Of a stretch of DNA of 64,000 bases, positions 1 to 12,334 are shown piece after piece. This DNA is from Sipunculus nudus (taxonomy: Eukaryota; Annelida; Sipuncula; Golfingiida; Sipunculidae): assembly GCA_026874595.1 (NCBI GenBank), contig CM049309.1:182501-246500 (forward strand), read 5' to 3'. Numbering within the stretch: the stretch's first letter is position 1; each line of letters starts with the position of its first letter. Below the pieces are notes generated by a model. That model was given only the letters and a program-made list of their open reading frames with translations. It was not told the DNA's origin and made no database searches. Made by a program: the position numbers and the translations under genes.

Positions 1-527
1 AAATAAAGAATACAGTATTGATGAAAAGAGGACTCAATTTCATGTCTCATGTTTTTCATATGTGTCGCATGTACAGCTGTTTTTACCAGGCTCCCCCCGT
101 CTTCCTGTCCACATGTTTATATATAGACAGATTTAAATATCTCATTCAAATAATTTTTAATTGAACTCGTATGTCTGGGAGATGTGTAAATTTAAACACA
201 GTCAAGTCTTACCGTAAACACACCCAACATTATGACACCCCAGATGTTAAATATTCGCATGTAAGAAATTCTTGCCGGTTTGTGACACAAATCACCATGA
301 AAGTAAAACTATACCATAGTAATCAAATTTGGACACAATAATGATGAGATGCCCGTTTTTCCCGGTTTTTTTAAATATATTAACGAATTTAAAAAAAATA
401 TATATCCTAAGTAGGCAAAAATAGGTATGGTTCTCAGGCACTTTTATTCAGAAATCATTGCGAGCGGGCGATTTTTTTTTACCTCTTTTGTATGTTTAGA
501 TAAATATGTCATATGATCTGGGAAAGG
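1..527. other. AT-rich sequence without a recognised gene
   Basis: I see no credible coding sequence. A short segment near 424-441 (GGTATGGTTCTCAGGCAC) recurs in inverted orientation near 1058-1078, so it may belong to a larger foldback structure around the tRNA-bearing hairpin. Confidence 0.5.
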
Positions 528-850
528 TATAGAACAAGAATACACAGAAAAAGTCGGATCACCCCGTATGGGAATCGAACCCATGACCCTCCGATTGCCG
601 GTCGTCTGCTCTACCACTGAGCTAACAGGGATCCCCAACTTCCTCTGTGTATCAGCACACTTTCATTGGAACCAGCGAAGTGACGTCACTACTGTGACGT
701 CAGTTCAATACATACTACATGTGTCGACACGGCGACTTTGCACTGCTACATGCAAAGTCGCCGTGTCGACACATATAGTATGTATAATACCAGTCACAGT
801 AGTGACCCATACGGGGTGATCCGACTTTTTCTGTGTATTCTTGTTCTATA
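528..850. repeat. Long hairpin (foldback) enclosing a tRNA-like sequence
   Basis: Outer arms 528-572 and 806-850 are perfect 45-nt reverse complements. Inner arms 685-742 and 751-805 are near-perfect and flank an 8-nt loop (743-750). On the right the two arms are contiguous; on the left they are separated by about 112 nt that contain most of the tRNA-like sequence. The outer arm includes the 3' acceptor and half of the T arm of that tRNA. Palindromic TGACGTCA sites (CRE-like) lie in the left inner arm. This looks like a snap-back or foldback element; no target duplication was identified. Confidence 0.75.
561..631 (-). tRNA. tRNA-like sequence, probably a pseudogene or SINE head
   Basis: The reverse strand shows a good A box (TTAGCTCAGTGG, 614-625) and B box (GGTTCGATTCC, 571-581), so a Pol III internal promoter is present. 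The D arm (GCTC/GAGC), T arm (ATGGG/CCCAT) and most of the acceptor stem (TCCCTGT/ACGGGGT, six of seven pairs counting G-T) fold. The anticodon arm is degraded: only three of five stem pairs form, and the loop CCGGCAA lacks the universal T33, so a nominal GGC anticodon is not trustworthy. I infer a tRNA-derived pseudogene rather than a working tRNA. Confidence 0.5.
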
Positions 851-1469
851 TCTCAATGAGATGGACCAGCATGGCCATTCAACATCTTTCTATATAGGAT
901 CTGGGAAAGGCATGATAATAACAGATTTTTTTTTCGCTAAACAGGTATAAGCACTACATAACAAAGGAAAACTTATCAAAATTCTATTATTCAATCTTCA
1001 TAAAGATGAAAATCAAAATAAACATTTTTGATGCAGGGAGTTAAAATTTACTCGGGCGGTGCCTGAGAACATACCTTTGTTTTACCTTCCAGTTCTTTTT
1101 TAACAATATGATATTAGCGGGTGTTATCAGTTAACATTATTCTATTTTGGCTTGCTAGTATCCAGTCTTCATCTATTTTATCCTCCTTTTTATTAAGGTA
1201 AGGTTAACGTTAGAGAACGTGGGTTTGTATCCAGAACAGAGACTGGGCCGCTATGTGATCGGCTGGTGGAAACGTGTGACGTCAAAGGCAAAATTTAGGA
1301 AAGACTTAAATCTAGAAATACATGTTGTTTTCATTACTTCCTGAGAATAGGGGCCGACAGTGTGGAAAATACTAAGCTCTTGATGAAATTTGAATTTTTA
1401 CCGACAGGCGTTTTCCTTTTGGTTTATGTCACTGCCGGGCTGAGAGTGCTCACAGATGAGCCAATAGTT
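851..1469. other. No recognisable gene
   Basis: AT-rich sequence with no coding support. A TCTGGGAAAGG motif near 900 repeats one near 518 in direct orientation. Nothing else is recognisable. Confidence 0.4.
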
Positions 1470-1539
1470 TTTTTAACAAATCACACAACCTTAGGGAAGC
1501 GTATTGCTGCCACCTGGTAAAAGAAAAATAAATGATTTA

Positions 1540-1735
1540 TCTCGTACGTATACGACATATTATCTCGTACGTACGACATATTATCTCGTACGTACGACAT
1601 ACTATCTCGTACGTAAGACATACTAACTCGTACGTACGAAATACTATCTCGTTCGTACGACGTATACTATCTCGTACGTACAACATAGTATATCGTACGT
1701 ACGACATTTTATATCGTACCTACGACATAATTAAT
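1540..1735. repeat. Tandem array of ~21-bp palindromic units (left arm)
   Basis: About nine units of the type ATCTCGTACGTACGACATA follow each other, each with the perfect palindrome TCGTACGTACGA or a one-base variant at its centre. The array lies in the left arm of the large inverted repeat. Confidence 0.85.
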
Positions 1736-3524
1736 CTTATGGATCTGATTCACAGATTACACAAAAGGCCAACTGATATATATATAAGTAATATATATAT
1801 ATGTTAAATAATGCGTGTTCACACACTAACTACAAAACATCTCCTGCTCCTTGCAAACCGTCGGAACACAGTTGAAAAGAAACATACATATATTCATAAT
1901 TGTATTTATTTATTTATTTACATAACCTATAAATTTAAATGCAATTGTATTTATCATAGATTTTTGTGTCTAGATTTTTAAAATATTTCAAGGGTGTGAA
2001 ATTCATAAAATCGTTTTGAAGCCAGTCATTTACAGAACATTCATTTTTTAAATAGGTAATTAAATTGTGTTAGCAGTGTATATGATGTTATAATAGCGAG
2101 TCTGTCATAATATTAATAAGGAAAAAAAAATATTACCTTTGCCAAATTGAAACTACCTTTTTGAGAAGGAAGGGTTCAGACAAGAGGTAAAGCTACCAAA
2201 TAGCCTGATTGTAAGTGATTGAGAATGGATATATGTGGGGAAGGTTTCTTATATTCTAAAATTGATCTGTATAAGAACTAGATATATGACATAGCGCACA
2301 GTGTCACTCGCCCGACTGTAAACGGCATGAAGTTCAACTGATAGGATCATGCACTCCGTTCATAATATATGAATCAGGGTGGTGGTACAGCATAACTTCA
2401 CAAATCAAGGGTTTTCAGGCTTCTCTTGGTGTTTCTTCTTTCATGTTTCTTCTCTTTTTTTCCAATTGTCGCATGTCCGCGACCAAGATCTTTCCTCTGG
2501 TAACCGGGCCTTCTTGTGTAAACACATAACAGACACTAATCGAGGTTCTTTAATACAGAGCTAGAGATGCCCATGAGGAGAGGTTCATGATTCATATATT
2601 ATGAAAAGAAGTGCTTGACCCCATTAGTTGAACTTCATGCCGTTTACAGTAGGGCGAGATACACGTACATGTACCACATATCAGATTTTATACTTATCCG
2701 CAAATGAGACAAATCAGAGGTGTAGATTTTACCACCACTTCAGCCTGACATATGAGGAAAAGACTCTTATTATAATTTTGTATTCTTCTGTCACAGATTA
2801 ATTGCACGTCCATGAGTGATAGTTTTTAATATTTGTTTATAGTTTAGTTCAAAATAAAAGTTATGCGTACCCCATAAAATGGGTTGTTGCCTGTTCAGCT
2901 ACCCACCACTCATATCAACGGTTGTATATGCATTAAATTGTTTAAAAGATCAACTACACGGTGCGTTATGTCATAAATCTGGTTCTTAGACAGATTAATT
3001 GAGAATATTAGAAACCTGCCCCATGAATATTCATCCTCAATTACTTAAAATCAGGCTATTAGAGAGCTGTACCTCTTGTCCGAACCCTTCTTTCTGCAAA
3101 AAGTGGTTTCAGTTTGGCAAAGGCAATATTTGTTTCTTATTAACATTATGACGGGCTCACTATTATAACATTATACACTGCTAACGGAATTCAATCACCT
3201 TTCTTAAAAATGAGACTTCTGTATATATTACTGCCAGACACCGGTTTGATATATTTCGCTTCCTTGAAATATTTAAGAAACCTGGACACAATTATAATGA
3301 TAAATCGAAACGCATTTAAATATATACTTTAAATAAATAAATATATGTGAGTGTGCGTGTTCGTTTCAACGGTGGTCTAGCAGTTTACAAGGAGGTGGAG
3401 ATGTTGTATATAATTAATGTGAAAACACAGTAAAAACACACATTATTTAACATATATATACATATTGCTTATAAATATATCTGGTGGCATGTTGTCTAAT
3501 CTGTTAATCAGACCCGTACAATTT

Positions 3525-3655
3525 ATTATGTCGTAAGTACGAGATAATATGTCGTAAGTACGAGATAATTTGTCGTACGTACGAGATAATTTGTCGTACG
3601 TACGAGATAATTTGTCGTACGTACGAGATAGTATGTCGTATGTACGAGATAAATT
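3525..3655. repeat. Tandem array of ~21-bp palindromic units (right arm)
   Basis: About six units of TATGTCGTACGTACGAGATA type, the reverse complement of the left-arm array. There are fewer units than on the left, so the two arrays have expanded or contracted independently. Confidence 0.85.
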
Positions 3656-3730
3656 ATTTATTTTTCTTTTACCAGGTGGCAGCAAAACGCTTCCGTACAA
3701 CCTCATGTTTTGTGGAGAAAAAATAATAAA

Positions 3731-4370
3731 AATGATATTTTTTTCTTCCAGGAATTTGGTTCAGTTTAAATTATCGATAATAAGCAATTTTAAATGCAGG
3801 TGTGTCATGTGATAATATGATGAGGTTTGGAATACGTTTGCTTGAATTGAAAAACATATATAACTCATTTTAATTAGCAAATCGCCAATAAATCTCAAAT
3901 GAACACGATTCTAAATCATATGTCTTAATGGAATAGTTTCCTGGACCTTGGTTGGTATTTAAAAGCCAAATTGACCACGCGTTCGAACCAAAAAAATAGT
4001 TTGCTCATGCAGGTCAACTTTCGTTTTTCTTCAGTTTAACAGAGTGAAGATCTACGATTTTGATCAAGGACGGGTATTCTTTAGTGTGGGTATGAATAAT
4101 GAATTTCAAAAGACCAGTTGACCAGGTGTTAATATGATTATAATGCATGTCCTCATGTTTCTGTACACAAATAAATACTCACAGTAATATTTTGTCTTTA
4201 TTTTGACACTGGTTTACAAAATCAACTCGAAAATGGAGAAGAACCCTTTTGATTTTAGGTCTCAAGGTCCAGGTCACAGAAGCCACATTTTGAAAACAAA
4301 ACCATGAAAGTATCTGAGCGTCGAGACCCTTGGGTCCATAGTTATAATTTATTCTCAGTAAAAGTTAGAA
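3731..4370. other. No recognisable gene
   Basis: AT-rich sequence with no coding or repeat signature that I recognise. Confidence 0.4.
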
Positions 4371-4371
4371 A

Positions 4372-5426
4372 ACGGGCAGTCGACAGGCGACTACAGGTAT
4401 CCGCCAATTCACAAATACTTGGGTAAAGTAAGCCATTGAATGTTCCTGACATGACATGACTCCAAATTTTTAGAATCACAGATGCCAGTTAATCTCCTCA
4501 TATATGCGCAATTTTCTTCAAAAAAAGATCTACAGATGGATATGAGATGGAATCTACGAAAACAAAAAGGTAGGTGGGGCCACCTGTCTGGTATATGATG
4601 GATCTACGCAACTTGAAAACGATTGTAGGTGGAGCCACAAGGACTGTGTACAAGATGGAGGTATCCAAAATCTGTAGAATTGTGAAATTTCATGGGATGA
4701 CTGTAATCTACATCTACGTGATTGAAGGTGGTGCAATTAGTCTCGTGAATGAGAAATCTACCCAAGACGGATGAACATGCACAATTTCAGGCCGAGACAC
4801 TAAACCACTACTGAAAAAGGGCATCAATGTATTCTACGAAAACGGTACGGCAGGTGGCGCCACCTGTCTGGTCTACAACAAAGCTATCCTAAACGGATAA
4901 ACATGCCAGGTTTCAGGCTGATACCATCCATCCACTCATAAGATATAATCGATTTCATCCAAAGCAAAAGGAAACAGTTACAGATGGCGCCACCAGTTTT
5001 GAGTGCGTGGTGGAGGTATGTAAGATCTATGGACATGTCCAATTTCAGGCAAATACGGCAAACCACTCCTGAGACAAGGGCATCAATGTATTCTACGAAA
5101 ATGGGAAGGTAAGTGACGCCACCTGTCTGGGCTACAAGAAAACTCTCCAAGATGGATGGACCTGCCAAATTTCAGACCAATACATTGAGCCACTCCTGAG
5201 AAATGGGCTGTTATCATTAAGACACCAAGATTCATACTGAACGAAAAGGATTGCAGATGGAGCCACCAGTCTATGTTAGGCACCAGTTCACATGTGTCCC
5301 TATAATTATGCTGGGTGTCGAAAAGATCGGTCCATAGGTCTCAGAGGGGTTCTCCGGAAACGAACGCTGCGGCTGCATAACCCGCGTGAAAACATAGCAT
5401 CCGCAAAACTCTGGTTTGGCGGATAC
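4372..5426 (-). mobile_element. Family F2 tandem-core element, reverse orientation
   Basis: The right end (about 5396-5426) is the reverse complement of the F2 start seen at 26603 (TATCCGCC, short loop, GCGGATA hairpin, then GGTTCTCCGGAAACG-like sequence). The left end near 4372 is the reverse complement of the F2 3' end (TAGTCG, TGTCGACT, CCCGT, TTCTA). The core repeats motifs such as GGTGGCGCCACC (4853-4864) and conserved 'CATCAATGTATTCTACGAAAA' type stretches. No protein is encoded; the element is non-autonomous. Confidence 0.7.
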
Positions 5427-5804
5427 GAAAATATATAGAAAACACGGAAATCGCCATGCAAGACTTATAGTTTCGCGGTACCTGCACGGGATTTAATTTA
5501 ATGAAATTCCCCTATAAAAGTCCGCTTACAATACAAACCATGTATCCTATATCCGTGTCCACAGATCACGCCAGTGGACAGGCGTAAACCATGCAGAAGA
5601 CTGATTACGGACACAGTGTAACATCTTGCAAACAAATTGTCCTGCCTGCGTGTGCATTATAACATCCTCGTTTGGACACAAGAACATGTATTTGATAATT
5701 TTCTTTACTCATCCCACGAATCACAAAGAACATAATTGTGTTACACGAAATCAATTTTTTTTAACTTTCAGATTTTTGTAATTAAGTTGTTTATCTTAAT
5801 ACGT
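5427..5804. other. No recognisable gene
   Basis: Unique-looking sequence ahead of the ATT-rich tract; no coding support. Confidence 0.4.
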
Positions 5805-6121
5805 TTATGATTATTATTATTTTAGTATAACGTTTATTATTATCATTGTGTTGTTATTTTTTATTATTACGTTTTTTATTATTATTATTATTATGTAAAT
5901 TATTATTATTATTATTATTATTATTACGATTTTTATCATTATGTTAATATTAGAAATAATAATGATAATATTATTATTATAATATTGTTTATTATTATTG
6001 CGTTCATGGTTATTATTATTTCAGTATAACGTTTATTATTATTATAATGTTGTTGTTTATTATCATTACATTTATAATTATCATTGAGTTTATTATTATT
6101 ACATTGTTTATCATTATTACC

Positions 6122-6162
<41 letters not shown>

Positions 6163-6432
6163 CGTTAATTATTATTATCATTATTGTTATTATTATTATT
6201 ACGTTTATTATTATTACTTTGTTTATTATTATTATATTGTGTAAATATTTGTAATAATTATGATAATATTATTATAATTACATTGTTTATCATTGTTACG
6301 TTTATGATTATTATTTTGGTATAACGTTTGTTATTATTATTATGCTGTTGTTGTTTATTTTTACGTTTATTATTATTATAACGTTAATTATCATTATTAT
6401 TGTTATTATTATTATTATTATCATCATTATGT
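5805..6432. repeat. (ATT)n-rich microsatellite tract
   Basis: More than 600 bp of ATT/TTA repeats interrupted by recurring longer segments such as CATTGTTTATCATT and AGTATAACGTTTATTATT, so it is a microsatellite with higher-order repetition. Open frames of poly-Asn or poly-Ile here are artefacts of the repeat. Confidence 0.95.
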
Positions 6433-7248
6433 CAAGGGCTGCCGTAGGTGTGGTTATCTTTAGCTGTCTACGTGTCAGATACACAAGTCCGACAGGTCTC
6501 ATGCCAGGACTAATTATAACCACACGTGCGGCTAATTACACGTGACAGGACCTGGTAGTCCTGACGATATCGTGACCATCTCAGCGACGCGACTGGGCGT
6601 ATCTTGAAAAGAAGGGACATAGTTTTATCCACAAGTATGCTAATTAAGACCCGCCCCGTCTAGATAAACCACTAACTGATGACGACACGCCAACGTCATA
6701 TCTCTGCGGTCTGCAGGTACCCGGCACAACGGGATGTTGGTAGCAACCACATATCGATGTTTGATAATGTATTAGATTAATTCTGTCTCTCATTTTTGAT
6801 TGTTCTGCCGTCTGCCCACATATCAAACCCCACGTACACGTCATGTTTTGGTATACATAACAGTGGGCATTCACAATTAAACACCAGACGCAGTATGTGA
6901 CAAACAAATAAACCAGTTACACCTATACCTCCTTGTAATGTAAATTGTGCTACGTAGCATTCTTTCATAAAAAAACTGTGGATTCTGAATTATTGACATT
7001 CTGATCACTTTCCCACGAAATTAAAACCTAACGAATTGATTATAGAAGTTTTAAAAAGCCAGCTCGTCCTCGCACTGCATTGTGGGCCTACATTATCTTT
7101 CATCAATGACCAATTGATAATAAAAGAAATGATTTAATCTATTTGTTTTGACAAATTACAGAATAAATCTTATTTTGTTAAAAAGAGTATTCGATCCTAC
7201 CTGGAGTTAGGTAAAACATACAGCTTTTCTGCCGTGACAGACTGATAA
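6433..7248. other. No recognisable gene
   Basis: Mixed-composition sequence. Short inverted matches are visible (for example GTGTGGTTAT near 6447 against ATAACCACAC near 6516), but no gene or element is recognised. Confidence 0.4.
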
Positions 7249-8372
7249 AGGCCCACTCGAAAATTCGAAACCGGTTTCGGTTCCGGGAAACCGTTCACTT
7301 TGTAACTGCGAAACATAAACTTGTTTTGGCGAAACTGCGAAACCGGAGATGGTTTCTGTTTCGAAAAAACCGTCCACTCGATAATTATACTGGCATGATA
7401 GAGTCACTGGGCTAAAGAATTGCAATCTTGTTAATTGTAATTAATTGATATACTCTTTATGCTTGTTAGAGTTGAATAAGCAATAACTGAGGTATAAACA
7501 GTCTTTCGGATATGTTTTGAATACAATATTCCTTACTTTATAGTCCTGTATAGCTAAAGATAAGACGCACGTATCATGTATGGTCATGCTGTTTGACACA
7601 GGGATAGAGGACAGGACAGAGAAACAGTCTGTTTTTTATCAATATTGCAATATAAATTGGTCAGTCACAATTAATAATGCTCTCTGCGGTCCCAGAGTGT
7701 CCTGGCATTGATATCTAACTTTTGATAATATTTTCATCATTTATTATTTTAAAGGAACATAATCAGGAGCTATATTATACCTATTCTGTCACACTATCAG
7801 TTCAGTTTTCTTTATACAAAAGTTTCCTAGCTAAACCATCCCAGTACACAGTCTCAGTACCTCGCATACAACTTTTTAACACCTTATTATGGCTCTCGGT
7901 GTTTGTAAACACAGTCCACGTGTGTCTGTTAACCATTACAAGGCCGAGTGACCGGAGGTCCGATTGTGAGCCGGAACACGGGAACGGGAACATGTATTAC
8001 ATTTTTGGGGCCAAGTCATTGTGGGCATTTCATGAATGGCAGGTGTTTTGGCTCAACCATGCACAGAGTCCCACGCGCTCTGTTTATGCTGACACCTGTG
8101 ATCGCGCCCGGTCCACTGTATATAACACACGTTTACAGGCGTAGGCAAACAATTTCAGGGCAATAATTTATTTTAAAAAGAAGAAGTTATTTTTCGTGTT
8201 TATTCATCATGCTTTAAAGGTGATTAGGTCTCTTAAATTATAATGAATAATTTACGGTGTTATCATAATTTGTGTATTAAAACCGAAACCGTCCACTTAT
8301 AAATACCAGACGAAACCATACAGAACAGGTTTTCCTGAAACCGAAACTGGTTTTGCTTTTTCGAGTGGGCCT
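7249..8372. mobile_element. Non-autonomous DNA transposon with ~40-bp TIRs
   Basis: The left end AGGCCCACTCGAAAA and right end TTTTTCGAGTGGGCCT are inverted repeats that continue imperfectly for about 40 bp (both contain CGAAACCGGTTTCGG-like runs). Length is about 1.12 kb. Further CGAAACC and ACCGTCCACT motifs recur subterminally at both ends. No clear target-site duplication is visible (flanks CTGATAA and ACGTGTT). An internal 140-codon open frame (7722-8144) has no recognised similarity, so I do not call a transposase. The superfamily is undetermined. Confidence 0.75.
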
Positions 8373-8697
8373 ACGTGTTTCTTTTAAAATACGACTGAAC
8401 TAAAACTGCATACGTGGACTTACTCTCTTATTCTCTTTCGCTCTCTCTAAAAGGTTTATTGAGTACTGCTTGTCATGTTTACGTCAGAGTAACGCCATCA
8501 GTAAAGTCAGTAAACAACACCAATTAATACTCAAAAACGATCAATCCACGAAAGTTTTAGTGCTTCATGTCAAAACCACGAAACTTCAGACCCACGAAAT
8601 TATCTGAATCCACAGTATACGTTTCAAAGACTGATTTTCCATGCATTGAGCTTTCCTTGCTACTTACTAAACATCGGCAGCAGAGATAATATTTGTG
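8373..8697. other. No recognisable gene
   Basis: No coding or repeat signature recognised between the TIR element and the TA microsatellite. Confidence 0.4.
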
Positions 8698-9254
<557 letters not shown>

Positions 9255-10395
9255 GGGGCCTGGATGGCTGGGTGGTAAAACGCTCGGCCCTCTCCGCTGG
9301 CGACCCGGTATATCAGGCAAAAAAAGCCCCCCTCGACCGGGTATAATCTGGCCTAGCCCAAACTATACCCGGGGTATAAAATGGGCCAGGCCAGATCATA
9401 CCCCGGGGTATATTCTGGCCTAGTCCATTTTATAGATAATACCCCCCTGTTGCTTTTATTAGCTTTTCTTTATACCTTAAACAATTGTAGTTGTAAAGCG
9501 AAATAACTCACCTTATGTCAGTTTTTTTATCAATTTATTTAATTATCTAGTGTAAGAGAATGATATCTAAGGCGATCGGTATGTAAGTGTGTATAATCGT
9601 GTTACCCTACATAACAGTGTCATGCCTTTGGATATTCCGAAATTATATCATCATATATGAGACTCTAAGTTCATTCAAACTGTCCACAAAATATCCACAT
9701 TTAAATGAACTCTAGCTGAAAATAGTTACACGATGTATAAAAATATACAAAGTATATAAAAGTACAGTGCTGATGTAATTTCAACTGAATAAATGATGGC
9801 TTAAGGAAGATACTAACTATGCTATTCTCTCTATATATAGTTATTTCGTATCAATATTGTAGGTTTTGTCGTGACAGTATCTGAATTTAACTTACATTTA
9901 AAGTCACACATTTCTGTGATATCATGGATGTGCAAATGGATGAATGAGCCATGGTTTGGAGTAGCTATTAATCCTGTTAATCTGATATTTAATAATGCGT
10001 GGTGATAGAAATAGATACTATAAGTATTACAAAGAATTTATAAAAAATAAGATTAGGCATGTTTAAATTCTGTTGATCTAATTGATCTCCATATCTGGAC
10101 TGATACAAGTCAGTTTCTGTGATTCGTGTGAGGTGTATAAATTTGCCTGGAGGGGTATAGAACAGCCTAGGCCAGAATATACCCCCGGGGTATATTCCTA
10201 GGCCAGAATATACCCCCGGGGTATATTCTGGCCTAGGCTAAAATATACCCGGGTATAAACTGGACAGGGGATATAATCTGGCCTGTCACACCAGGTTCAA
10301 TACTCGGCGAGGCTTAGAGAGTGGGTTATAGTGGCCCGTCCAAGGTCGGTGGTTTTCTCCGGGTCCTCCGGTTTCCTCCACCCTCACCAAATATG
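9255..10395 (+). mobile_element. tRNA-like SINE/short element split by an insertion
   Basis: The head TGGATGGCTGGGTGG (9261-9275, resembling a Pol III A box) through GACCCGGT (about 9309) and the continuation GGTTCAATACT (about 10294, resembling a B box) followed by TCTCCGGGTCCTCCGG (about 10357) read as one interrupted unit. The CTCCGG-TTTCCTCC signature is a common tail of short interspersed elements in marine invertebrates (remembered, not searched). The intervening ~980 bp is the foldback described separately. Confidence 0.5.
9310..10292. mobile_element. Foldback insertion with CCCCGGGG-centred palindromes at both ends
   Basis: Both ends consist of repeated units combining TATACCCCGGGGTATA-type palindromes with TTCTGGCCTAG and its complement: about 9336-9435 on the left and 10145-10285 on the right. 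The middle is AT-rich and non-coding. The ends can pair with each other and with themselves. The insertion separates the two halves of the tRNA-like element at GGT. Confidence 0.6.
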
Positions 10396-10798
10396 GAGAG
10401 TGCCTCGTATTAGTTATTATAAATAGCTGTACAATCCATGTAAAATAAATAAAGTTTTTATTCAAATAAATCATCTGAAAAATAATGAACGGGTAATATC
10501 GGTATATAGGGAAGCTGTTTGCCTTATAATTTGCATACTTTTCACTGATGTTTATGTACGTCATATATAGGTGTTGGATGTGATAGATATGAGTCAGCAC
10601 CGCCGGGTTCTCCACGTCGGTTCGTCATGTGACTGGAATTCAAACACATCGAAAACACAAATGAATATACAGTATTGAGGTGAGAATTTATTGTGCATGG
10701 GACAGCAATATAAAAAAATTCCGTCACTCGGACATTTGCACCTTGTGGTAGACAAACAACACATAGCTGAACTGAACAAATAATTAACAAACTGTGTG

Positions 10799-10800
<2 letters not shown>
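10396..10800. other. No recognisable gene
   Basis: Overlapping open frames on the reverse strand have no recognisable domain and are judged chance. Confidence 0.4.

Positions 10801-10856
<56 letters not shown>
10801..10856. repeat. (TA)n microsatellite
   Basis: Pure TA dinucleotide run of about 55 bp. Confidence 0.97.
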
Positions 10857-10859
<3 letters not shown>

Positions 10860-11094
10860 TTGCTGGATTTGCCATGATTGCCAATTACCGGACGTTATCA
10901 GATACTGACAGACAGGAATTTATAAACTTAATCCAATATATACCTTGAAAACAAGCAAGATACATTGAAATATTGCTCATTTGTCCTCGAAAATAAATTT
11001 ATATAACTTATCTCCTGCCTATCCCTGTACATTTTCATATAATCTTTTATACAAATGTTTCAGTTTTTAGTTCTTGATATCGGATAAACGATGT

Positions 11095-11590
11095 TCGGAT
11101 AAACAACGCTCTAGTCTATATTCTCTATTCAATAGGTCTGGAGCCCTCATTTGCACCAGAGATCCCTGTGAAATTGGAAAAAGCTGCAGTAGGTTGCTGT
11201 TAAGTTATTGTGTGCGAATGAAAATCAGCCATTTGGCTGTGACGGCCATATTGGAATTCCAACAGGTCTGTAATTCAATAGGTCTGGATCCCTTATAGGT
11301 ACCAATTTTCCATGTGAATTTGGGAAAGCTGCAATATGTTGTTGTTGAGTTATCGCGCGCGAAAGAAAATTAGCGATTGGGCTCTGGCGGCCATATTGGA
11401 ATTCTGACAAGTCTGTAATTCGATAGGTCTATAGCCCTCATAGGTAACATTCAACCATGTTAATTTGGGAAAGCTGCAGTATGTTGTTAAGTTATCGCGC
11501 GCGAAAGAAAGTGTCACTGACATAAGGACGGAAGGACGGATGGACAGACTGACACGGTGATCACTATAGGGCACCGCTTGTCAAGGGCCC
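11095..11590 (-). mobile_element. Family F3 tandem-core element, reverse orientation
   Basis: The right end is the reverse complement of the F3 start at 47616: a GGGCCC...GTGCCC hairpin, the box CTATAGTGATC (complement at 11559-11569) and a GTCC-rich tract. The core is about three units of ~135 bp, each with AATAGGTCTGGAGCCCTC, GAAAGCTGCAGTATGTTG, TTATCGCGCGCGAAAG and GCGGCCATATTGGAATTC-like blocks. No protein is encoded. Confidence 0.7.
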
Positions 11591-12334
11591 TACTTATTCT
11601 TTAAGCAAAGGCCAAGAGAGGTAAATCAATTTATACACATTATTTACATATTTATTTATAAAACGTTAAATGTATAAAAAGAAATAATGCAAAATTATGT
11701 CACCCAATTAACAAACAAACAAAAATTAACTAAATAATCAATTAAAAAACATTATTTGCAAAAAAGTGTATAGATTTCTCACCAAAATAAAGAAAGCAGC
11801 AATAAAGTATTTCAAATTATTATAAGATAATTATACATTCATTAGCAAAAATAATTGTACTAACTTTAAAATTGCATGAATGGTAATCTTTTTAAAAATC
11901 AGAATAACATTTTAATCATTAAGGCAGAACATTATGCATCTCCAATATATATTATAAATGATAAAATATGCGCACAAAGTTGGTTAAATTTTTATTTACT
12001 GAACAAATCTACATATTAAGATAAAAAGCTTAAAATAATGACACAGAGCGTTCGGCTATTGTGATCCGAATACGTAATATCAACTGAGCTCTTGACGAAA
12101 GGGATGGCAAATGTTCATGTCACACTCACAGACATATGTAGGACCGACTAATTTTTCTCATAAAATTCACCTTGTGTCCAAAAAGGTTTACAGGAAATGT
12201 TCAAACTGCGACACGTCTCAATTTTTTTCTTGAGAAATACATAATAATATAGAAATTGTAAGAAGTTATAAGTTTCGAAAATAAATTTGCGTATTCCTGC
12301 TGAGATATCGGATACTCTGTATCAATTTGTAAGA
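11591..12334. other. No recognisable gene
   Basis: Very AT-rich, non-coding sequence. Confidence 0.4.

Larger units (their letters stand above)
1470..3730. repeat. Giant imperfect palindrome (about 2.2 kb foldback)
   Basis: Sequence read inward from 1470 matches the reverse complement of sequence read inward from 3730 along nearly the whole length. Matched pairs include GCTGCCACCTGGTAAAAG (1506 side) with its complement near 3670, the tandem arrays (1540-1735 against 3525-3655), a block around 2060-2240 against 3010-3200, CTGTAAACGGCATGAAGTTC (about 2314) against its complement near 2633, and TTCATAATATATGAATC (2360) against its complement near 2590. The unpaired centre is only about 200 nt. 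Such structure fits a foldback-type transposon or a palindromic duplication. The small central open frame (2379-2564) has no recognisable similarity. Confidence 0.75.

Noticed and set aside
561-631. Functional tRNA-Ala (GGC)
   Set aside because: The anticodon stem is broken, T33 is missing, and GGC is not a normal eukaryotic nuclear alanine anticodon.
444-638. Reverse-strand 64-codon frame over the tRNA-like region
   Set aside because: It is the translation of a tRNA-derived sequence, not a protein gene.
5939-6545. Poly-Asn and poly-Ile open frames
   Set aside because: They are translations of an ATT microsatellite.
7722-8144. 140-codon frame as a transposase
   Set aside because: No DDE motif, HTH or zinc finger can be seen.
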